Source of the DNA: Doryteuthis pealeii
Taxonomy: Eukaryota > Mollusca > Cephalopoda > Myopsida > Loliginidae
Assembly: GCA_023376005.1 (NCBI GenBank)
Contig: CM042145.1
Location: 100,805,756-100,869,755, forward strand
Direction of reading: 5' to 3'
DNA length: 64,000 nt
The notes beneath the pieces are model-generated. The model saw only the letters and a program-made list of their open reading frames with translations. It did not search any database and was not told where the DNA came from. A program made the position numbers and the translations under genes. Below, one piece after another: positions 18,922 to 29,423 of the stretch (position 1 is the first letter of the stretch; each line of letters starts with the position of its first letter).

Positions 18922-19377
18922 ATTTCATATCTGATTCGTAATTTTCGATATCACATCACGTGCGAATTCGAGTGATGTTTCTTTTGTCGTCCGCGATGAA
19001 CAAACACATTTTCTTCTTTTAATAATAAACTTTTTTTTCTTTTTCTTTTTCTTTTTTTCTAATCTATTTTATTCAAAGGAAATTACAAATAAGAGATTAG
19101 GAATTTAAAAACGCGTTTCCTTTTGTGCGAGGATTTATTTCCTTTTCTTTTCTTTTTTTCTTTTTTTTTTTCTGCTTGTTTCAGCCACTCGCCCGATTTT
19201 ATCCTCTTGTTAGAAAAAGCAGCTTTTTTGCGAGAAAAGCTCAGTGGAAATCTCGACACTTTTATTTTTTTAGAGGAAAAAAAAATTACTACGTTTTTAT
19301 TCGTTAATTTGTTGTCATCGCTCTATGGATTAAATTAATCTCTTAATTGTCACTTGGAAACATTTGCACTCAGACTA

Positions 19378-19388
19378 CATTATTATTA

Positions 19389-19420
<32 letters not shown>

Positions 19421-19422
19421 AA
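19378..19422. repeat. (TTA)n microsatellite
   Basis: TTA/TAT array directly before the RTE fragment. The preceding 18927-19377 is T-rich with no gene seen. Confidence 0.9.
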
Positions 19423-19434
19423 AGGAGAAGTGCG

Positions 19435-20003
19435 TTAGTCATCTCCACACTCGATGGTAAACTCCTAAACTCGGTGAAACAATCCCCGTGCCTAGGTAGT
19501 AATATTTTATCAACAGAAAGCGACGTTGATGCACGCATAGGAAATACATGGTCTGCTTTAAACAGATTGTTAGTGATATGGAAATCCGATCTCACTGACA
19601 ACTTAAAGCGAAAATTCTTCCAAGCCGTAGTTGTATCAGTGCTACTGTACGGCTGCACTACTTGGACCCTAACGAAGCGCCTGGAGAATAATCTTTAAAT
19701 CTTAAAAAAAAAAAGATGTGGAAACAACACCCCGTGACAAAACATCTGTACGATCACCTGCCCCATATCACACAAACCATCCATGTGAGGCACTGTTGGA
19801 GAATCAAGGATGAACTCATAAATGACGTTCTTCTGTGGAAGCCATCACATGGGCACGCCAGAGTCGGCCGCCCAGCAAAGACGTACATAGACCAACTCTG
19901 CGCGGATACTGGATGTTGCGCAGAGGACCTCCCAAGGGCAATGGATGATAGGGACGGTTGGCGAGGGATTGTTATGGATATCCGTGCTACTAGCACAACA
20001 TTA
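19435..20003 (+). pseudogene. RTE-like LINE 3' end
   Basis: C-terminal part of the same RTE-like group as 1634-2797. It has STLDGKLL, LGSNILSTESDVDARIG, LLVIWKSDLTDNLKRKFFQ and LLYGCTTWTLTKRLE, then a frame change near 19700 and HCWRIKDELINDVLLWKPSH, VGRPAKTYIDQLCADTGC, PRAMDDRDGWRG. It ends in an ATTATTATT tail. Not functional: RT core absent, at least one stop or frameshift. On insertion it appears to have used a TTA-rich site. Confidence 0.85.
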
Positions 20004-20034
20004 TTATTATTTGCTCCTTTTGAGTTTTCACATC

Positions 20035-21540
20035 AGTGTTAACTGATGGTCTTTCACTGGAGTCTGAGTGACAGCAAGTCTCCTCAGGTCTCCAGGACTC
20101 ATCTGAGTATTCTGGCAGATTGCAGCAGTGCAGTGTTCTGAATGGTTTCAATCCTCCCTCTGATTTCTAAACTTTCCAATCCCTTTTCCAATCCTTTTGG
20201 GACTGTTTCAAGTGCACCAACTACAATTGGTATCACTTTCACTTTCATATTCCATAACTTTTTCAGTTCTCTGGCAAGGTCCAGATATTTGTCCATTTTT
20301 TCATTTTCCTTTAGCTTCACCCTGTGATCTGCTGGCACTGCAAAATCCACCAGTTGACAAGTTCTTTCTCTTTTGTTAATCAACACTAGGTCTGGTCTTC
20401 TTGCTGAGATAAGGTGATCCGTTTTTATTTCAAAGTCCCGGAGAATTTTATGCGTTTCGTTCTCAAGAACAGATTCTGGTTTATGCATATACCATTTTGT
20501 TGTATGGTCAAAATTTAATTTTTTGCATAATTCCCTGTGGATCACCTTCCCAACCCAGTCGTGTCTAGTTTTGTATTCTCGTTGTGCTAGTTTGCTACAT
20601 TCGCAGAGTATATGGTTTACAGTCTCATCTCTATTACCGCAAAGTCTACATTTACTATTTTGTTGGGTCTTATCAATTTTCACTTTGATATAGTTTGTCC
20701 TTATGGCATTATTTTGTGCAGCAATTATTAATGATTCTGTTTCCCTTTTGAGGTTTCCTTTTCTTAACCATGTCCAAGTCTTTTGATGTGCAACTTCTTC
20801 TAGTTGTCGTTTGAAGCGTCCATATAATTGTTTTTCTTCCAATTTTTGTTTTTTAGTCTTTGTCGTTTTTCTGTTTGTCCATCTGTCGTTTCTACTGTTG
20901 TTGGCTGCCATAAGTAATCTTTATAAGTAGTTTGTCTTTGCTCTTTCTTGTGTAATCTTCAAGTTGTTGGATTGTGGTTTCTACGCATTCCTCTATGTTG
21001 GCAAGTCCTCTTCCTCCTTCCTTTCTTGACACATATAATCTATCTCTATCATCTCTAGGGTGGAGAGCCTTGTGCATGGTCATTAATTTTCTCGTCCTTT
21101 GGTCAATCTGTCTGAGTTCTTCTTTTGTCCATTTTAAGAATGGTCCTGAGTATCTTATAATGGGGACAGCCCAGGTATTAATTCCTTTGATCAGATTTTT
21201 TCTGTTAAGTTTGGTTTCTAGAAGTTTTCTAGTTCTCCTGAGATATTCTTTTTTAACTTTTCCTTTCATTTCTGCTTGCATGATATTGTCCGCTTCTAAA
21301 ATTCCTAAGTATTAGTAGCCTTCATTTTCATCAAGAGATTTTATTGTTTCCTGATTTGGCAGTTGTATTCCATTCATTAATTTTCTTTCACCCCGTTTTA
21401 TTACAAGCATAGCACATTTTTCGATTCCAAATTCCATCCCTATATCCTGGCTATATATTCTAATAGTTTGTACTAGGCTCTCCAATTCATTTTCATTTTT
21501 TGCAAAAATTTTAATGTCATCCATGTAAATCACTCCATTC
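20035..21540 (-). pseudogene. LINE with restriction-like endonuclease (R2/R4/Dong-like), copy 1
   Basis: Minus-strand non-LTR retrotransposon, 5'-truncated. It starts in the RT palm with MIYMDDIKIFAKNENELESL (YMDD catalytic motif, about 21533) and GMEFGIEKCAMLV; a stop follows near 21312. Next comes the thumb/connection (RDDRDRLYVSRKEGGRGLAN, 21281-20892), then a frame with CX2CX8HX4C (CRLCGN..NH..C) and the endonuclease motif RRPDLVLINK followed 14 residues after RPD by D in VDFAVP. These two motifs define early-branching LINEs with a PD-(D/E)XK-type nuclease. The 3' UTR ends at a short ATTATTATT. Frames overlap at 20892-20911, so it is broken. Confidence 0.85.
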
Positions 21541-21544
21541 GATT

Positions 21545-23086
21545 ATTTCACACCCGCCTTAGCCGGTGGTTCACTAGAGGCTGAGTGACAGCAAGTCTCC
21601 GTAGGTCTCCAGGACTCTTCTGAGTATTCAAGCTGATTTCAACAAGGCTGTTGTCTGGATGGTCTCAATTCTTCCTGTGATTTACAGTTCCTCCAGTCTT
21701 TTTTCTAAACTTTTTGGGACCGTTCCAAGTGCACCAGCTACAAGTGGTATCATATTGACCCTCAAATTCCACAGAGTTTTCAATTCTCTGGCAAGCTCCA
21801 GGTATTTTTCTCTCTTTTCGTTTTCCTTCATCGTCACCCTGTGATCTACTGGAACTGCAAAGTCTACCAGTTGACAAGTTCTCTTTTTTGTTAATCAATA
21901 TTAGGTCTGGTCTCCTGGCTGGGATAAGGTGATCCGTCTTTATCTCAAAGTCCCAGAGAATTTTATGCGTTTCATTCTCAAGAACAGATTCTGGTTTATG
22001 CATATACCATTTTGTTGTCAAAAATTGTTTTTTGCATAATTCCCAGTGGACCCCCTTCCCAACCCAGCCGTGCCTACCTTTGTTTTCCTGCTGTGCTAGT
22101 TTGCTACATTCGCTTAATTCATGGTTTATGGTATCATCTCTGTCACCACAGTCTACATTTACTGTTTTGTTGTGTCTTATCAATTTTTGCTTTCTTATGG
22201 CATTATTTTGAGCAAAAATTATTAGCGATTCAGTTTCTCTCTAGAGGTTTTCTCTTCTTAATCATGTCCAAGTCTTTTCCTGTGCAACCTCTCCAATTTG
22301 ACGTTTGAAGTATCCATATAATTGTTTTACTTCCCATCTTTGTTTTCTTGTTTTCGTTGTTTTTCTGTTTGTCCATATGTTGCATCTGCTGTTATTGGCT
22401 GCCATAAGTAATCTTTCTTTGCTCTTTTTTTGTTTATTCTTCGACTCTTTGATTTCTAACCTCTACACAGTCCTCTATGTTGGCAAGATCTCGTCCACCT
22501 TCCTTTCTTGATATATAAAGCCTATCTCTATCGTCTCTAGGGTGTAAAGCCTTGTGCATTGTCATTAATTTTCTAGTCCTTTGGTCAATCTGTCTGAGTT
22601 CCTCTTTTGTCCATTTTAAGAATGGCCCAGAATATCTTCTAATGGGAACAGCCCAGGTATTTATTTTTTTATGAGATTTCTGCTGCTGGGATTGGTCTCT
22701 AGGAGTCTTCTTGTTCTCCTGCAGTATTATTTCTTAAAACTTTTCCTTTCATCTCTGGTTGTTTGATAGAGTCTGCTTCTAAAATTCCTTAGTATTTGTA
22801 ACTTTTTTTTCTCCAAATGTTTTTATAGTGTCCTTATTTGGTAGTTGTATTCCTTCCATTAGCCCCCCCCCCTTTTTATCACTAACATGCCACATTTTTC
22901 AATTCCGAATTCCATTCCTATATTTTGGTTGTATATTCTAATGGTTTGTGCCAGGGTTTCTACTTCTTTTTCATTTTTTGCAAATTTTAAAAAATCATTC
23001 ATGTACATAAGGTGGTTTATTTTTTCCTGCGAGTTAGTGAATTTATAACACCCCGTACATTTTCTAAGTATGTAGTTGAGTGGCAT
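21545..23086 (-). pseudogene. RLE LINE, copy 2
   Basis: Second minus-strand copy placed head-to-tail behind copy 1. Its 5' end abuts (TAA)n (23087-23114) and its 3' end (CACACCCGCCTTAGCCGG reversed) directly joins the truncated 5' end of copy 1. The RT palm has YMND in place of YMDD (about 23010), so the catalytic site is altered. CGDRDDTINHELSECSKLA remains of the zinc knuckle and RRPDLILINKKE of the nuclease. Many stops. Confidence 0.8.
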
Positions 23087-23096
23087 ATTATTATTA

Positions 23097-23127
<31 letters not shown>

Positions 23128-23140
23128 TTTATTTATTCTG
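23087..23140. repeat. (TTA)n and (TTTA)n microsatellite
   Basis: TTA units followed by ATTT units, at the 5' end of the copy 2 LINE. 23141-23587 is AT-rich with a second (TTA)n at about 23444-23469 and nothing else recognised. Confidence 0.9.
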
Positions 23141-23587
23141 ACAAATGATATGGGAGCAGTGTTCCTTGTGTTATTTAAAACAATAAATTGTCTTATTAAA
23201 GGTGAGATTGCTAATGACACAGTCTAGCAGTCACGCAGACATAAATATTAACACACTGATACGAATTAAAAGTCTATTTATATACGTATATATAGATCGG
23301 GTATATTAATTGTAATTTACTGTGAATGGGAGATTTAGGGTTAGTTAGGGGATGGGGTGGGATGATCACAGATTATTGTGACCTAAAAAGAAGTTTGTTT
23401 TTTCACCTGGACTTTTGTGAATTATTTTCACCTAGAGACTGCTATTTATTATTATTATTATTATTATTAATTGTCGTAAAAATAACGCGTGAGTGATAAT
23501 CCAGGTCAAAAGTGTAACTCGAAACCGAACATTTTAAAACCTTATTTTTCAAATGCAAGTATCATTGGGGAACAAGAAAATTAAGAC

Positions 23588-23952
23588 CCCCCCCAACAAT
23601 GGGGTCATCTGTTCGACCAGTGATGCTTAAGGACGGAATCCTCGTGTTTGAACAATCCATGAGATGCAAATCTCCACTTGGGGCCTTACTTGGGCTAGAC
23701 AGGCAGTTGGAGAGGCCCCTCCGATCAATCGGCTGGTCACGCCAAGTCCTAGCACTTATATGATTGTCCCGACCGTATTCCCCAATTGCTCCTAATGGAC
23801 CAGAGTGGTAGTACCTGTTAGGGTCCCATTTATGGGTTAAATAGATAAAAAAATGAGGGTTCTTTTTAAGTGGTTAAATATTGAGGTTAAGAAAAAAATT
23901 GAATACCCAACATGAATGAATAAAACAAAACATCTTCAGCCTAGAATAACCC
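23588..23952 (+). mobile_element. SINE-C, 5'-truncated
   Basis: CCCCAACAATGGGGTCATCTG, GATGCTTAAGGACGGAATCC, GATCAATCGGCTGGTCACGCC, CCTAGCACTTATATGATTGTC, CATTTATGGGTTAAATAG, GAATACCCAACATGAATG and the first half of the hairpin tail (AGAATAACCCAA), where an RLE LINE fragment begins. Confidence 0.8.
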
Positions 23953-24312
23953 AAGACATAAAATTCTCTGATATTTTGAGATATAGACCGGATCACATTA
24001 TCCTGACCAGAAGACCAGACCTAGTGTTAATTAATAAAAAGAAGAGTAGTCATCTTGTGCATTTTGCCGTATCAGCGGAACACAGAGTAAAAGTGAAAGC
24101 AAACGAAAAGATAGACACATACTTAGAGAGAACTGTGGGACATAAGGATAAAGGTGGTACCAACTGTAGTTAATGCCCTTGGAACGGTGCTCAAGAGTTT
24201 GGAACAAAAGACAGGAGGAACTGGAAATCAGAGGGAGAATCGAGACCATCCAAACAACAAAATTCTTAAGTTCGGCTAGAAGAATCCTGGAGTCACCCAG
24301 ATTCCAATGAAT
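23953..24312 (+). pseudogene. RLE LINE, 5'-truncated copy
   Basis: Starts in the endonuclease domain: RRPDLVLINKKKSSHLVHFA, then frameshifts near 24170 into the ALGTVLKSLEQKTG-like C-terminus and the 3' UTR. Joined to a SINE-C tail without a microsatellite. Confidence 0.75.
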
Positions 24313-24325
24313 GACTACCAGCTAA

Positions 24326-24698
24326 CGCTAGGAGACAAGACCTAGTATTGATTGACAAAAAAGAAAGAGCTTGTCAACTGGTGGATTTTGCGGTTCCAAG
24401 GAAAACGAAAAGATGGACAAATACTTGGACCTTGCCAAAGAATTAGATAAGCTATGGAATATGAAAGTCAAAGTGATACCAATTGTAGTTGGTGCACTTG
24501 GAACGGTCTCAAAAAGCTTGGGAAAAAGACTGGATAATCTGGAATTCAGAAGAAGAATTGAGACCATCCAGACTACTGCATTGATGCAATCGGCTAGGAT
24601 ACTCAGGAGAGTCCTGGGGACCTAAGGAGACTTGTTGCCACTCAAACTCCAGTGAAATACCATCAGCTAAAGCTGATGTGAAAAACTCAAAAGGAGTG

Positions 24699-24699
<1 letters not shown>
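24326..24699 (+). pseudogene. RLE LINE, 5'-truncated copy
   Basis: Begins DLVLIDKKERACQLVDFAV-like within the nuclease and has a short internal deletion. It continues through ELDKLWNMKVKVIPIVVGAL to the 3' UTR (CCATCAGCTAAAGCTGATGTG) and ends in (AAT)n at 24700. Confidence 0.8.

Positions 24700-24737
<38 letters not shown>
24700..24737. repeat. (AAT)n between two LINE copies
   Basis: AAT units: the 3' tail of the preceding LINE copy and the 5' junction of the next. Confidence 0.95.
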
Positions 24738-24741
<4 letters not shown>

Positions 24742-25810
24742 CGAGAAAATTAATGACCATGCACAAGGCTCTCCACCCTAGAGATGATAGAGATAGATTG
24801 TATGTGTCAAGAAAGGAAGGGGGAAGAGGTCTTGCAAACATAGAGGAATGCGTAGAAACCACAATCCAACAACTTGAAGATTACACAAGGAAGAGCAAAG
24901 ACAAACTACTTATGGCGACCAACAATAGTAGAAACAGCAGATGGACAAACAGAAAAACGACAAAAACTAGAAAACAAAAATGGGAAGAAAAACAATTATA
25001 CGGACGCTTCAAACGACAAATAGAAGAGGTTGCACATCAAAAGACTTGGACATGGTTAAGAAAGGGAAACCTCAAAAGAGAAACAGAATCACTTATAATT
25101 GCTGCACAAAATAATGCCATAAGGACAAACTATATCAAAGCGAAAATTGATAAGACCCAACAAAATAGTAAATGTAGACTTTGCGGTAATAGAGATGAGA
25201 CTGTAAACCATATACTCTGCGAATGTAGCAAACTAGCACAACGAGAATACAAAACTAGACACGACTGGGTTGGGAAGGTGATCCACCGGGAATTATGCAA
25301 AAAATTAAATTTTGACCACACAACAAAATGGTATATGCATAAACCAGAATCTGTTCTTGAGAACGAAACGCACAGAATTCTCTGGGACTTTGAGATAAAA
25401 ACGGATCACGTTATCCCAGCAAGAAGACCAGACCTAGTGTTGATAAACAAAAAAGAAAGAACTTGTCAACTGGTGGACTTTGCAGTGCCAGCAGATCACA
25501 GGGTGAAGTTAAAGGAAAATGAAAAAATAGACAAATATCTGGACCTTGCCAGAGAACTGAAAAAGTTGTGGAATATGAAAGTGAAAGTGATACCAATTGT
25601 AGTTGGTGCACTTGGAACAGTCCCAAAAGGATTAAAAAAAGGGCTTGGAAAGTTTGGATATCAGAGGAAGGATTGAAACCATTCAGAACACTGCACTGCT
25701 GCAATCTGCCAGAATACTCAGAAGAGTCCTGGAGACATGAGGAGACTTGCTGTCACTCAGACTCCAGTGAAAGACCATCAGCTAACACTGATGTGAAAAC
25801 TCAAAAGGTG
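24738..25810 (+). pseudogene. RLE LINE, 5'-truncated copy with longest open frame
   Basis: An open frame runs to 25676, from the thumb (TRKLMTMHKALHPRDDRDRL) through KTWTWLRKGNLKRETESLII, the zinc knuckle CX2CX8HX4C (from about 25172) and the nuclease RPD-X14-D (from about 25423), to IPIVVGALGTVPKGL. The ATG at 24678 upstream lies in the previous copy's tail and reads through (AAT)n as poly-Ile, so it is not a native start. A frame change near 25640 ends it; the 3' UTR then leads to AATAATAAT at 25814. The RT domain is missing, so it cannot be autonomous. Confidence 0.85.
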
Positions 25811-25994
25811 TAAATAATAATAAAAGCAATAAAACCCAGGAGAATAGCAAGTGCAAACTAAATGGAAAAAGAGAGATGAAACTGTTAAGACTGGCGTGAA
25901 AAACTCGCACAGAGTAAAAATAATATTGTGAAATCATTGATAGCCTTTAGATGAAAGTATATAGAAATGGGGGAAATAGGGGGGGGGGAAACAA

Positions 25995-26262
25995 GGTATT
26001 CAGGGGATGATATTTTATCATAGGAGCCGAAGTTTTAAAGTTTCGGTTGGTTTAGCAAATCATCGTCAGGGCATCAGTTTTTTAATATGTTGCAGCTTAT
26101 GTATATTTCTCAAATATTTGAGTAACATTCAAAAGCCGCAACATACTAACATACTTATTTTTTTTATATAGCTGAATACCAACGATAGGTTGCTAAGCAA
26201 ACCTAAACGTTATAGCATCGGTTACTATAATAAGATATCATCCTCTGAATACGTTTTTTTTT
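25995..26262. mobile_element. Foldback with decayed hammerhead-like core
   Basis: Arms GTATTCAGGGGATGATATTTT and the complement near 26230-26260 enclose about 200 bp. On the minus strand the left arm has CTGACGA (complement of 26063-26069), a disrupted stem II and GAAA (complement of 26041-26044); stem I is mostly lost. Between 25811 and 25994 I see only AT-rich sequence. Confidence 0.55.
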
Positions 26263-26344
26263 TCAGATTTATTTCCATTTTTCCTGATAGCCTTTAGATC
26301 AGAGTTTTTCAACCTTTTTCATCTCACGACACAATGAGCTGGGT

Positions 26345-26660
26345 AATAAATTGATCGATTTGTTGGATTTTATGGCATGTCAACCCTTGTTGGGTTATTT
26401 TATGCCGAAGACGTTTGGTTCTATTCATGCTTGATGGGTATTCAAATTTTTTTAAACTCAATTCTTTAAACGCATTTTTAAGTTATTGTCCCCCCCCATT
26501 TAACCATAGATAGGGCCATAACAGGTACTACCACTCCAGGTCAGAGTGGACCTGGAAGTAATGGCAATGAAGGTGTACTCCACATTCCCCAGTGCCCCAA
26601 AATTGAAACTTCACCATTATATGCAGTTTTAAGTCATAACCAGGGGAATAAGACCCTCAT
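26345..26660 (-). mobile_element. SINE-C 3' part
   Basis: ATGGCATGTCAACCCTTGTTGGG hairpin domain, TGATGGGTATTCAA, CATAGATAGGGCC, CTACCACTCCAGGTCAGAG, AATGGCAATGAAGG. Confidence 0.85.
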
Positions 26661-26691
26661 CCACTGCCTTGTAGCACATATATGATAAAAA

Positions 26692-26802
26692 GGGAGGCGC
26701 GTACGGTAGTGGTTGGAGTCGTAGAAAATGGACTCGTCGACCCGAGTTCAAATCCTGGACGGGGCTGTTTGCATTAATAGTCTTGGGAAATATATGCACC
26801 CA

Positions 26803-26854
<52 letters not shown>

Positions 26855-26999
26855 CTCACTATTTACCCAGAGAGAGAGAGAAATTTTTAACTTTGGCTAG
26901 GTAACCAGTGTAGGAGAAGGAAAACACTGAATTTAAACCTGTTGAGCTCCGTTTAAGAAATTGATTTGGTGTCACATCCCACTCGTGCGGAGGGGTTGG

Positions 27000-27000
<1 letters not shown>
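26692..27000 (+). mobile_element. SINE-A with (CT)n expansion
   Basis: GGAGGCGCGTACGGTAGTGG head, CCGAGTTCAAATCCTGG B box, (CT)n at 26810-26852 where others read ATTCTCCCTCC, tail GTGCGGAGGGGTTGG running into (TA)n. Confidence 0.85.

Positions 27001-27036
<36 letters not shown>
27001..27036. repeat. (TA)n microsatellite
   Basis: TA array between the SINE-A tail and the hammerhead-bearing foldback. Confidence 0.9.
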
Positions 27037-27037
<1 letters not shown>

Positions 27038-27038
<1 letters not shown>

Positions 27039-27305
27039 GGGAGATTATGTGCTTAATTAAAGTCATACCTAATTTGTTAATTAATTAATTATAACTAAAT
27101 GAATTAGGCGTGCATATCGGTTTAAATGTAAAGCGTAAACAAATCGAGAAAAAGTCAATCTCTGTATGTACATTTCAGCCTATTAGGCCTCATCAGCAGA
27201 GCTATATACGCTTTACATTTAAACCGATATGCACGCCTAATTCATTTAATTATAATTAATTAATTAACAAATTAGGTAAGACTTTAATTAAGCACATAAT
27301 CTCCC
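27038..27305. mobile_element. Foldback element carrying a hammerhead ribozyme
   Basis: Arms of about 95 bp (GAGATTATGTGCTTAATTAA.. and ..TTAATTAAGCACATAATCTC) enclose a roughly 70-base centre. A complete hammerhead lies on the minus strand in the centre, and its tail runs through the left arm to (TA)n at 27001-27036. Confidence 0.8.
27160..27201 (-). ncRNA. Hammerhead ribozyme, type I
   Basis: Minus strand: stem I CTCTG, core CTGATGA, stem II GGCC TAATA GGCT (4 pairs, one G-T, no extra base next to the core), GAAA, self-complementary ATGTACAT as stem III, A before the cleavage site, CAGAG pairing perfectly with CTCTG. One of the cleanest matches in the window. Confidence 0.85.
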
Positions 27306-27350
27306 AAAAAATTGTCGGCTATCGCCATTTCAAACACATTGTTTGTCCAC

Positions 27351-27352
<2 letters not shown>

Positions 27353-27398
<46 letters not shown>
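27353..27398. repeat. (TA)n microsatellite
   Basis: TA array. The following 27399-28487 carries no gene I can support. Confidence 0.95.
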
Positions 27399-27402
<4 letters not shown>

Positions 27403-28487
27403 TAGGAGAGCAAGTTTGGTTTTGTTTTAATAATTAGTACTCATATCTTTTTCTTAGTATCGATACTGGATGGAGTAGTCAATGATAAAAGGAATATATA
27501 TTATATAAAAAAAGATGTAACGTGTTGTGTAATATTACTTACCCCTGTTACTTCTGCCCCACTCTGCATATTATTGGTTTGCCAATCAAGTGTTGATTAT
27601 TTATAAGTCTGCCTTTTTTTATTTGCTTTCATCTTTCCCTAATTAAATTTATTATTATTTATCCAACATTTGGCCGATCAGCCAAAGAAAAAAAATGTTC
27701 TTGCTGATAGAACAGACAACACGCTTCATACAGTGAATATGTGGGACGCACATTTTGCTTTGAATGAGTCCCCGGGGAAATTTATGGGTCCCAACTAAAG
27801 CCGTCTAACTCCTACCTTGTAACCTCTCCTGTGTAATTCGTTTCTAAGAAACTATTGAAATGTATTTACAGTTAGCTTGAAATGGGGAAGGAAGAAAAAA
27901 GAAGAACACTGGGACGTATGGATACGATTTTACTGCGTCCTTTACATTTTTGTGTGTCAAGGAAGCAGGACGCGTACGTATCAGCATCCCTGTTCATATA
28001 CCGTGGAATTTCGATCCTCGAACATAATCCGTTCCAAAATTATGTTCGAGAACGGAGTTGTTCGAAAACTGAAACAATATTTTCCATAAGAAATAGTGTA
28101 AAGTGGATTTATGTGTTGCTGACTGTCAGAATTTTACTTTGAAGAAACTAAAGTCATCAACTAAGTCACCTTCTAAACTTAGAGGGTGAGCGGGGGGCAT
28201 TTTGATAATTTAAAAGTATTTCAAAAGACATTCGACCAGCCATTCGGTCATCTTCGGTTTGCCTTTCGGTAGTCATTCGCGCGACTTCCGTTTTCATTCG
28301 CTCGACTCGTGTGTTCGAAATCCGAAAATTTGTTCGCCCACTGAGGCCTTTTTTACTCAAATATTTTGTTCGAACTCTGAATTCCACGCAGTGGTGCAAT
28401 TAACAAACCAGATAAACACGGCTTAGTGGACAAATGAATATTCTCGAAGATGATTTATATCAATTTCCCGAGATTTAAAGTTTATAT

Positions 28488-28696
28488 TTACCCAACCCCT
28501 CCGTCACAGGGTGGATATGACACATTTTTATCTTATAAGTTAGAGCTGGTTTGAATTCAGAGTTTATATTTGCTTTGACCGGTTGCCCAACCAAGGCTCA
28601 CAATTCCTGTGTGCCCAACTATTCTGACCATAGCTGGAAGAGAAAGATATGAGTTCATGCCTTTCCAAAGGGCATTGGCGCGAAGGGAAATGCAGT
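28488..28696 (-). mobile_element. SINE-A 3' part
   Basis: TACCCAACCCCTCCGTCACAGG, GCTGGTTTGAATTCAGAG, GACCGGTTGCCCAACCAAGG, ATTGGCGCGAAGGGAAATGC. Confidence 0.75.
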
Positions 28697-28779
28697 TGAT
28701 GGAATTGTTATCAAAGTTAGCACATCTCCAGGATAATGGTTTTAATTATTCTAAACTTGCGCCTATATAAATACATTAA

Positions 28780-28870
28780 GGTGCGCCTCACTAGACCATT
28801 GTTAGTGAGTTCGATTCTCACTGGATGCCCCATACTAATGGCCTTAGATCAAACTAAGCTAGTTTCTATA
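28780..28870 (+). mobile_element. SINE-D fragment
   Basis: GTGCGCCTCACTAG, TGAGTTCGATTCTCACTGG, ATGCCCCATACTAATGGCC and AAACTAAGCTAGTTTC. Confidence 0.5.
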
Positions 28871-28927
28871 AATAACTACATTGATACATTATTGGGTATT
28901 ATTTTTTTTATTTATTTCATTAGGAAA

Positions 28928-29168
28928 GGATCGATTTAGTTCAGTCGGTAAAGTGTTCGGCTAGGAACCTTAAGGTTCCTGGTTCGATACCGGCTCTCAC
29001 CAACTCAGCGTATGAATAGCACAGGGATCTGTGCGGTAAAGTAGGGAGCTGACGGTAGGTGTGACGCTCCGTCAGATGTCAAAACAATCTCCTTGGTCTA
29101 GCGCCAGTGAAAAGGGGATAGACTCCCTCATTGTCTGGCTGATATGGATTTTAGGCCACCCGACGACT
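28928..29168 (+). mobile_element. SINE-B with target duplication
   Basis: Full copy: TTAGTTCAGTCGGTAAAGTG, GGTTCGATACCGGC, GCACAGGGATCTGTGCGG, AAAAGGGGATAGACTCCC, TTAGGCCACCCGACGACT. CATTAGGAAA is directly repeated on both sides (28918-28927 and 29169-29178). Confidence 0.9.
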
Positions 29169-29178
29169 CATTAGGAAA

Positions 29179-29378
29179 AGCTTACGGTTTCACGTTTAAA
29201 ACGTCAGTTCCCGCTAGATCACTGAAATTAAGCAGCGACGAGCCTGTTCAGTACTTAGATGGGTGAACATTTAAGCAACAACAAGTACTGTAAGCAAGCT
29301 GATATCAAAATGTCTTGATTTGGCATTAAATGACCCTAAAAGGCTTAACATGCCGTAAACCAAAACCAACCAAACAAC
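29179..29378 (+). mobile_element. 5S rRNA-derived SINE
   Basis: Follows the SINE-B target duplication directly. The head resembles 5S rRNA: GCTTACGGTTTCACG, CCCGCTAGATCACTGAAATT, AAGCAGCGACGAGCC, AGTACTTAGATGGGTGA and AGTACTGTAAGCA match the positions of 5S boxes A, IE and C. A tail follows, with GGCATTAAATGACCCTAAAA..TTAACATGCC and CCAAAACCAACCAAAC. A third near-copy of the target (CATTAGAAAAA, 29379) suggests it was inserted into the SINE-B duplication. 5S-derived SINEs are known (SINE3 class); this one shares its tail hairpin with SINE-C. Not a 5S gene: the 3' end is replaced by the SINE tail. Confidence 0.75.
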
Positions 29379-29423
29379 CATTAGAAAAATTACAGATAAT
29401 ACTTAACATCTATTTTCAGGGTG

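Noticed and set aside
19123..19338. Phe-rich open frames of 60-71 codons
   Set aside because: They result from T-rich DNA; no signal peptide context or domain supports a gene.
24678..24737. ATG-initiated N-terminus of the 332-codon frame
   Set aside because: It covers the previous LINE copy's tail and (AAT)n (poly-Ile); the true LINE sequence starts at 24738.
29179..29310. 5S rRNA gene
   Set aside because: Only internal promoter regions resemble 5S; the 3' end continues into a SINE tail and target duplications flank it.
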